Shown piece after piece: positions 27,677 to 33,007 of a DNA stretch of 33,007 nt (position 1 is the first letter of the stretch; each line of letters starts with the position of its first letter). The position numbers were made by a program, and so were the translations under genes. Source of the stretch: Acidobacteriaceae bacterium (GTDB lineage: Bacteria > Acidobacteriota > Terriglobia > Terriglobales > Acidobacteriaceae); assembly GCA_003165935.1 (NCBI GenBank), contig PMXB01000397.1:321-33327 (forward strand), in the 5' to 3' direction. Below the pieces are notes generated by a model. That model was not told where the DNA came from. It saw only the letters and a list, made by a program, of their open reading frames with translations, and did not search any database.

Positions 27677-30352
27677 ATGAGCACAAACCTGAAGGCAATC
27701 ATTGAAAAGCTGAATGAAACGACGCGGAAGGTTCTTGAGGCCGCGGCGGGACTGTGCGTATCGCGCACGCACTACGACATTGAGATTGAGCACTTTTTGT
27801 TGAAGGCGCTCGATGCCACTGACAATGATCTCGCGGCGATTCTCAAGCATTTTGGCGTAGACCGCTCGCGGCTGACGCGCGAACTCGAGCGCAGCCTGGA
27901 CTCTTTGAAGAGTGGCAATGCGCGTTCACCTGCATTCAGCCCGACGCTGGTCAAGATGCTGTCAGAGGCCTGGACAGTAGCCAGCATCGACTTTAACGCG
28001 GGCAGCATCCGAACCGGATTTGCGCTGCTCGCACTGCTGGAAAGCGATGAATTGCTGCGAGTGGTAAAAGACTTCAGCAAGGAACTCCAGATAGTTAACG
28101 CCGATGGCCTGCGGGCAGGGTTCTATGACATTGTGTCGTCATCGCGCGAGACACAGACCAGCCTTCAGTCCGGCGGCGCGGGGGGCGCGGATGAACGCTC
28201 CGGCGATGGTGCAGGCCCTGGTGCTGGCGCAAAGACGGGGAAGACCCCGCATCTTGATCAATACACCGTAAACCTGACGGCCAATGCCAAGGCAGGCAAG
28301 ATTGATCCGGTGCTGGGCCGCGATGCTGAGATCCGCCAGATGATCGATATCCTGATGCGCAGGCGTCAGAACAACCCTATTCTGACCGGCGAGGCCGGCG
28401 TGGGGAAAACGGCCGTCGTGGAAGGGTTTGCGAATCGAGTGGTGCTGGACGACGTGCCACCGGCGCTTCAGGGCGTCCACATTCACAGCCTGGATCTGGC
28501 TTTGTTGCAGGCCGGCGCGGGCGTGAAGGGCGAGTTTGAAAACCGCCTCAAGGGTTTGATCAACGAGGTAAAGTCTTCCACCGAGAAGATCATACTGTTC
28601 ATAGATGAGGCGCACACGATGATTGGCGCGGGTGGCCAGGCTGGGCAGAACGACGCTGCCAATTTGCTGAAGCCGGCGTTGGCTCGCGGTGAATTACGGA
28701 CCATCGCGGCTACAACATGGTCGGAATACAAGAAGTATTTCGAGAAGGACCCCGCGCTGGCGCGCCGGTTCCAGGTCGTCAAAGTGGAAGAGCCGACTGA
28801 AGCAGTGGCATGCACAATGTTGCGCGGAATCGTCGGTTCGCTCGAAAAGCATCACAATTTGCGCATTCTCGATGAGGCGGTGACGGCTACAGTACGTCTT
28901 TCGCATCGCTATATCGCGGGCCGTCAACTGCCAGACAAGGCGGTGAGCGTACTTGACACCGCGTGCGCCCGGCTGGCGCTGGGGCAGAATTCGACACCGC
29001 CGCGCCTTGAAGATCTGCAGCGGCAGATCGACGCGCTTGAAGTGCAGCAGCGAGTTCTTCATCGCGAGACGAAGATTGGCGCGGACCACGCGGAGAAACT
29101 GGAGAACATCGAAACGCAGATTGCCACCGCGAACGAAGAGAAGGCGGTTCTGAACGAGCAGTGGGAAAAGGAAAAGGGGCTGATCGAGAAGATCCGGGGG
29201 CTGCATGAGAAGCTGGAGGCGGAAAAGTCTCCGGATGCCAAGGAGCACGAGGACGAGAGCGAGTTAAGGAGCAAACTGGCCAAGCATGAAGCAGAACTGG
29301 CCGAGCTTCAGGGCGAACGGGGCATGATGCGTGTCTCAGTGGATGCGCAGATTGTGGGCGAGGTTATTTCGGCCTGGACGGGAATCCCGTTGGGGAAGAT
29401 GGTGCGCAACGAGATTGAGACAGTTCTGCAACTCGACAACCATCTGGGTAAGCGCGTGATTGGGCAGGACCATGCCTTGGCTGCGATCGCGCAGAGAATT
29501 CTAACGTCGCGCGCGAACATGGACGATCCAGTCAAGCCGGTTGGCGTCTTCCTTCTGGTTGGCCCAAGCGGGGTGGGAAAGACGGAGACGGCCATCGCGC
29601 TCGCCGATGTGCTGTATGGCGGCGAGCGGAATATGATCACCATTAACATGTCGGAGTTTCAGGAAGCGCACACAGTTTCCACGCTCAAGGGATCGCCTCC
29701 GGGATACGTTGGATATGGCGAAGGCGGAGTTTTGACGGAAGCGGTTCGCCGCAGGCCTTACTCTGTCGTGCTGCTGGATGAGGTCGAAAAGGCGCATCCG
29801 GACGTGCTTGAGTTGTTCTTCCAGGTCTTTGACAAAGGCAGGATGGAAGACGGCGAGGGACGGGAGATCGACTTCAGGAACACGATTATCCTGCTGACGA
29901 GCAATGCCGCAACTGAAACACTGATGAAGCTGACGGCCGACCCGGAGACGATGCCTGACACGGCAGGGATGGTGAAGGCGCTGAAGCCCGAGTTGGACAA
30001 GATCTTCAAGCCGGCATTCCTGGGGCGGCTTATGATCATTCCATACTTCCCGGTGCGAGACGAAGCACTGAAGCAGATTATCCGGCTCAAGCTGGGCAAA
30101 ATTCAGCGGCGCATCGCGGAGTCGCACAGGATTTGCCTGGACTACGACGACCTGCTGCTCAACGAGGTGGCTGGCCGATGCACCGAGGTAGAGAGCGGAG
30201 CAAGGAACGTGGACAACATTCTTTCGAATACGATGCTGCCCGATCTCTCGCGCCAGGTGCTGTCGCAGTTGGCCGAGGGCAAGGCGTCCAATCGAGTGGT
30301 GGTCTCGGTGAAGGATGGAGCACTCACATACGCCTGGGATGTTGCGCCCTGA
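27677..30352 (+). CDS. clpV: T6SS AAA+ ATPase ClpV/TssH
   Basis: Two AAA modules (GEAGVGKTAVVEGFA; LVGPSGVGKTETAIALAD), LFIDEAHTMIGAGG, QEAHTVSTLKGSPPGYVGYGEGGVLTEAVRRRPYSVVLLDEVEKAH. Start could be ATG 27665. Confidence 0.95.
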   Translation: MSTNLKAIIEKLNETTRKVLEAAAGLCVSRTHYDIEIEHFLLKALDATDNDLAAILKHFGVDRSRLTRELERSLDSLKSGNARSPAFSPTLVKMLSEAWTVASIDFNAGSIRTGFALLALLESDELLRVVKDFSKELQIVNADGLRAGFYDIVSSSRETQTSLQSGGAGGADERSGDGAGPGAGAKTGKTPHLDQYTVNLTANAKAGKIDPVLGRDAEIRQMIDILMRRRQNNPILTGEAGVGKTAVVEGFANRVVLDDVPPALQGVHIHSLDLALLQAGAGVKGEFENRLKGLINEVKSSTEKIILFIDEAHTMIGAGGQAGQNDAANLLKPALARGELRTIAATTWSEYKKYFEKDPALARRFQVVKVEEPTEAVACTMLRGIVGSLEKHHNLRILDEAVTATVRLSHRYIAGRQLPDKAVSVLDTACARLALGQNSTPPRLEDLQRQIDALEVQQRVLHRETKIGADHAEKLENIETQIATANEEKAVLNEQWEKEKGLIEKIRGLHEKLEAEKSPDAKEHEDESELRSKLAKHEAELAELQGERGMMRVSVDAQIVGEVISAWTGIPLGKMVRNEIETVLQLDNHLGKRVIGQDHALAAIAQRILTSRANMDDPVKPVGVFLLVGPSGVGKTETAIALADVLYGGERNMITINMSEFQEAHTVSTLKGSPPGYVGYGEGGVLTEAVRRRPYSVVLLDEVEKAHPDVLELFFQVFDKGRMEDGEGREIDFRNTIILLTSNAATETLMKLTADPETMPDTAGMVKALKPELDKIFKPAFLGRLMIIPYFPVRDEALKQIIRLKLGKIQRRIAESHRICLDYDDLLLNEVAGRCTEVESGARNVDNILSNTMLPDLSRQVLSQLAEGKASNRVVVSVKDGALTYAWDVAP

Positions 30353-30374
30353 CACAATCGGCAAAGGTATATTG

Positions 30375-30395
30375 CGGCGCCCGAACGGGGCGCCG
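30375..30395. promoter_or_regulatory. GC-rich hairpin in the clpV-vgrG intergenic region
   Basis: Perfect 8-bp inverted repeat CGGCGCCC-GAACG-GGGCGCCG, 22 nt after the clpV stop. No T-tract follows, so not a classical intrinsic terminator. Confidence 0.55.
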
Positions 30396-30416
30396 TGGGA
30401 TTGAGGCAGGTTCGGC

Positions 30417-32477
30417 ATGGGGAGCATGAAACAGGCAGACCGGTTGATGCAGTTTTCCAGTCCACTCGGAAAGGATGAGCTGCTGATTGAATCACTTGAC
30501 GGCGCGGAGGGTATCTCTCGCCTCTTTGAGTACCATGTCGAACTGCTGGCAACGATCGATACCGTGATTGATCCAAGGGCAATCGTGGGCGCCAAGGTCA
30601 ATGTTGCAATCGCGCTGAATGACGTGCAGGGATCGCGCTGGGTCAACGGCATCGTCGCCTCGTTTGAACAATGCGCGGGCGATGAGGAGCTGGATGTTTA
30701 CCGGGCTCGGATCGTGCCGTCACTGTGGCAATTGACGCTCAGCTCGAACTGCAGAGTCTTTCAGAACAAGACAGTCATCGAAATTGTGAAGGCTGTGATT
30801 GGCGAATACGGGCTATCGGTGCAAGACAAGACAAATGAGACCTATAAGCCGCTGGAATACTGCACGCAGTATTCGGAGTCGGATTTTCATTTCATTTCCC
30901 GGCTCCTGGAAGAGTGCGGAATCTTCTACTGGTTTGAGCATTCGGAGAACGACAACAAGATTTTTCTTGGTGACGGACCGAATGCCTACCAGCCCTGCCC
31001 GGTTTCTTCTTCCATTCCGTTTTCGCTGAGCGGTATTGGCGCCGAGGGCGCATATGGGGCATGGATCTCAGAGTTCACTTCCACATCCACAATGGTGACC
31101 GGTAAACATTCAACCGCCGACTATAACTACCGCACTTATGCTCGGCTCGATGTTCCGGAGGCTTCCAGCCCAAGCGACTTTGGCAAGAACGCATTCGACC
31201 AGTATTTGTATCCTGCCGGAGAAGAAGGCTATCTGAAGAAAATCGACACACCGAATGCAAGGAATTTCGAGACGCTCTTTCTCGCTGTGCGCGAGAAAGC
31301 GTCCGACGCAACTGCGCAAGTTCTTCGCGGGACAGGCAATGCGCGTTCCATGTGCGCGGGCTACACATTCACGATGAAGCAAAATCCGCGCTCGGAGTGG
31401 AATCGCAAATTTCTCATCACGGGAGTGACGATGCATGCCGATCAGATTCCGTCGTTTCGAGCTGAGGATTCGGCAGCTGGGCAGGGCTACAGCAATCACT
31501 TCACTGCAATATCGTCTGATTCTGTATTTGCGCCGCCGAAGAGCTTCGTCAAGCCCACGATCTACGGTCCCCAGACAGCCAAAGTTGTGGCGGCAGGCGG
31601 CGAGGAGATTCACATTGACAAGCTGGGCCGGGTCAACATCCAGTTCATGTGGGATAAGGTGCGGGAGCCGCACACGGTGGACAACACCTGGGTGAGAGTC
31701 GCACAGCAATGGGCTGGAAATGGATGGGGAACTTACTTTTGGCCACGCCTTAACGACGAGGTGATTGTCGAGTTTCTGAATGGCGACCCGGACAACCCAG
31801 TCATCGTGGGATCGGTTTACAACGGCGTCAACGTGCCCAAGTATGCGTTGCCGGATAACAGCACCCGCTCGGGAATCGTAACGCGGAGCAGCAAGAATGG
31901 CGGCGCGGCCAACGCGAATGAGCTTCGCTTTGAAGACAAGAAAGGGAGCGAACAGATCTTTCTCAACGCCGAAAAGGATATGGACCTTCGGACGGAGAAC
32001 GATCATCGGCGGTTTGTCGGGGGCAAGGATTCGCTGCTTGTGAAGGGCGACCAGACGGAGGAAGTCGACGGCAAGTTCCAACGGATGACCAAGGGCGATG
32101 CCGTAGAACAGATTCAAGGCAACTCCGACTTGTACATCAAGGGCAACCTGACCGAGAAGGTGGATCAGAACTGCACGCTTAAAGTGGGGATGAGCCAGTC
32201 AGAGAAGGTTGGCGAGAACTACTCGCTCGACTCCGGCATGGCGATTTACCTCAAGGGTGGCATGTCCGTGACAATCGAGGCCGGCATGGAACTGACCCTG
32301 AAGGCGGCCGGCGGGTTCATCACGATAGGACCATCGGGAGTTGCGATCTCGGGAACCATGGTGATGATCAACAGCGGCGGCGCAGCAGGCTCTGGAAGCG
32401 CGGGCAACGTTCCCGACCCTAAGACTCCCGATGCGCCAGACTTGGCCGATGACGGAACCAAGGGCGGGAAGATGTAA
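30417..32477 (+). CDS. vgrG: T6SS spike protein VgrG/TssI
   Basis: QFSSPLGKDELLIESLDGAEGISRLFEYHVELL, YCTQYSESDFHFISRLLEECGIFYWFEH, WVRVAQQWAGNGWGTYFWPRLNDEVIVEFLNGDPDNPVIVGSVYNG. Start could be ATG 30426. Confidence 0.97.
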   Translation: MGSMKQADRLMQFSSPLGKDELLIESLDGAEGISRLFEYHVELLATIDTVIDPRAIVGAKVNVAIALNDVQGSRWVNGIVASFEQCAGDEELDVYRARIVPSLWQLTLSSNCRVFQNKTVIEIVKAVIGEYGLSVQDKTNETYKPLEYCTQYSESDFHFISRLLEECGIFYWFEHSENDNKIFLGDGPNAYQPCPVSSSIPFSLSGIGAEGAYGAWISEFTSTSTMVTGKHSTADYNYRTYARLDVPEASSPSDFGKNAFDQYLYPAGEEGYLKKIDTPNARNFETLFLAVREKASDATAQVLRGTGNARSMCAGYTFTMKQNPRSEWNRKFLITGVTMHADQIPSFRAEDSAAGQGYSNHFTAISSDSVFAPPKSFVKPTIYGPQTAKVVAAGGEEIHIDKLGRVNIQFMWDKVREPHTVDNTWVRVAQQWAGNGWGTYFWPRLNDEVIVEFLNGDPDNPVIVGSVYNGVNVPKYALPDNSTRSGIVTRSSKNGGAANANELRFEDKKGSEQIFLNAEKDMDLRTENDHRRFVGGKDSLLVKGDQTEEVDGKFQRMTKGDAVEQIQGNSDLYIKGNLTEKVDQNCTLKVGMSQSEKVGENYSLDSGMAIYLKGGMSVTIEAGMELTLKAAGGFITIGPSGVAISGTMVMINSGGAAGSGSAGNVPDPKTPDAPDLADDGTKGGKM

Positions 32478-32545
32478 GGGCGTGACCGCGTGCGTTTTAG
32501 TGCAGGACCATTACAGAGAATTTGCGAGGGGCGGCGGGTTTCGGC

Positions 32546-33007
32546 GTGATACAAGAGATCGCACAATCCGGCGCGGCAGTTAGTTTTCCCTCAGTTGGGC
32601 GATGGATTTTGACTGCGCTCCCGCAGGGCTGGATGTTCATGTCGGATTTTGGAATCAGGCAAATGCAGTCGCATGCAGGAGCCGTGACATCGAATGTGTG
32701 CCTCGGTCAGGACGCAATCGAATCGGCGGAAGCCTTTGCGCCATACATTGAACGGCAAAAGACGATGATCGCCGCACATCTGAAGGAGGCAAAGCTCGCC
32801 GGTCCGCAGCCGACACAGTTCGCCAGCGGGGATGAGGCATTTTTGGTGGCAGCGCGGCATACGGTGGGAGCAGTGGGAAACATGCTCCATGCCCAAACTT
32901 ACATCCGCCAGGGGAACTGGGTTGGGATCATTACCCTGACGGTGTTGGAATCACAATTGAAGGATGCACGGCCGGCCTATGACGCATTTGTGAAGGGCTT
33001 GCGCATT
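32546..33007 (+). CDS. Partial ORF running off the right edge, putative DcrB/DUF1795 (Eag chaperone-like) protein
   Basis: Not in the ORF track (no stop in window). 154 uninterrupted codons from GTG32546 (alternative TTG32522): VIQEIAQSGAAVSFPSVGRWILTALPQGWMFM...AQTYIRQGNWVGIITLTVLESQLKDARPAYDAFVKGLRI. Directly downstream of vgrG. Confidence 0.5.
   Translation, partial: MIQEIAQSGAAVSFPSVGRWILTALPQGWMFMSDFGIRQMQSHAGAVTSNVCLGQDAIESAEAFAPYIERQKTMIAAHLKEAKLAGPQPTQFASGDEAFLVAARHTVGAVGNMLHAQTYIRQGNWVGIITLTVLESQLKDARPAYDAFVKGLRI

Noticed and set aside
29501-30652. 383-aa minus-strand ORF opposite clpV/vgrG
   Set aside because: Antisense to ClpV AAA module and crosses the clpV-vgrG boundary; no domain pattern.
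31110-32117. 335-aa minus-strand ORF opposite vgrG
   Set aside because: Antisense shadow of the VgrG frame; no domain pattern.
1-33007. CRISPR arrays, tRNA/rRNA genes, transposases or integrases
   Set aside because: No regularly spaced repeats, tRNA-like cloverleaf, rRNA signature or transposase motifs were recognised by eye; a tool scan would be needed to exclude small RNAs.

Overview
The window is dominated by one nearly complete type VI secretion (T6SS) locus. Phylum cannot be established from sequence alone; the style is Acidobacteria-like, which is inference. A leftward operon (about 3.0-10.4 kb) carries a YkgJ-like Cys-cluster protein, a PP2C phosphatase, TssM, TssL and TssK1. A rightward operon (19.6-32.5 kb) carries TssB, TssC, Hcp, TagJ/ImpE, TssA, TssE, TssF, TssG, ClpV and VgrG, followed by an ORF that runs off the right edge and may be a DcrB/Eag-like chaperone. 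Between the operons lies an accessory island (10.5-19.0 kb). It contains (i) a 690-aa low-complexity, tail-anchored protein with about nine copies of a short FTRxFxSxG-type motif, (ii) a membrane-segment protein with an apparent frameshift, (iii) a 218-aa protein with an SGC-x14-H signature like that of CNF-type glutamine deamidases, (iv) a second full-length TssK paralogue, (v) a protein with the HSSFL...GHY motif region also remembered from plant/fungal IQM-type proteins, and (vi) a calpain (C2) protease with its full catalytic triad. The left edge has an OLD-family ATPase/TOPRIM ORF with an abrupt C-terminus, then a 5'-truncated C-terminal remnant of a DUF3380-type N-acetylmuramidase, immediately followed by an intact small secreted protein that could be its orphan immunity protein. 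The best candidates for undescribed biology are the effector island organised around the second TssK and the repeat-motif tail-anchored protein. All family calls come from motif reading; no database search was run.
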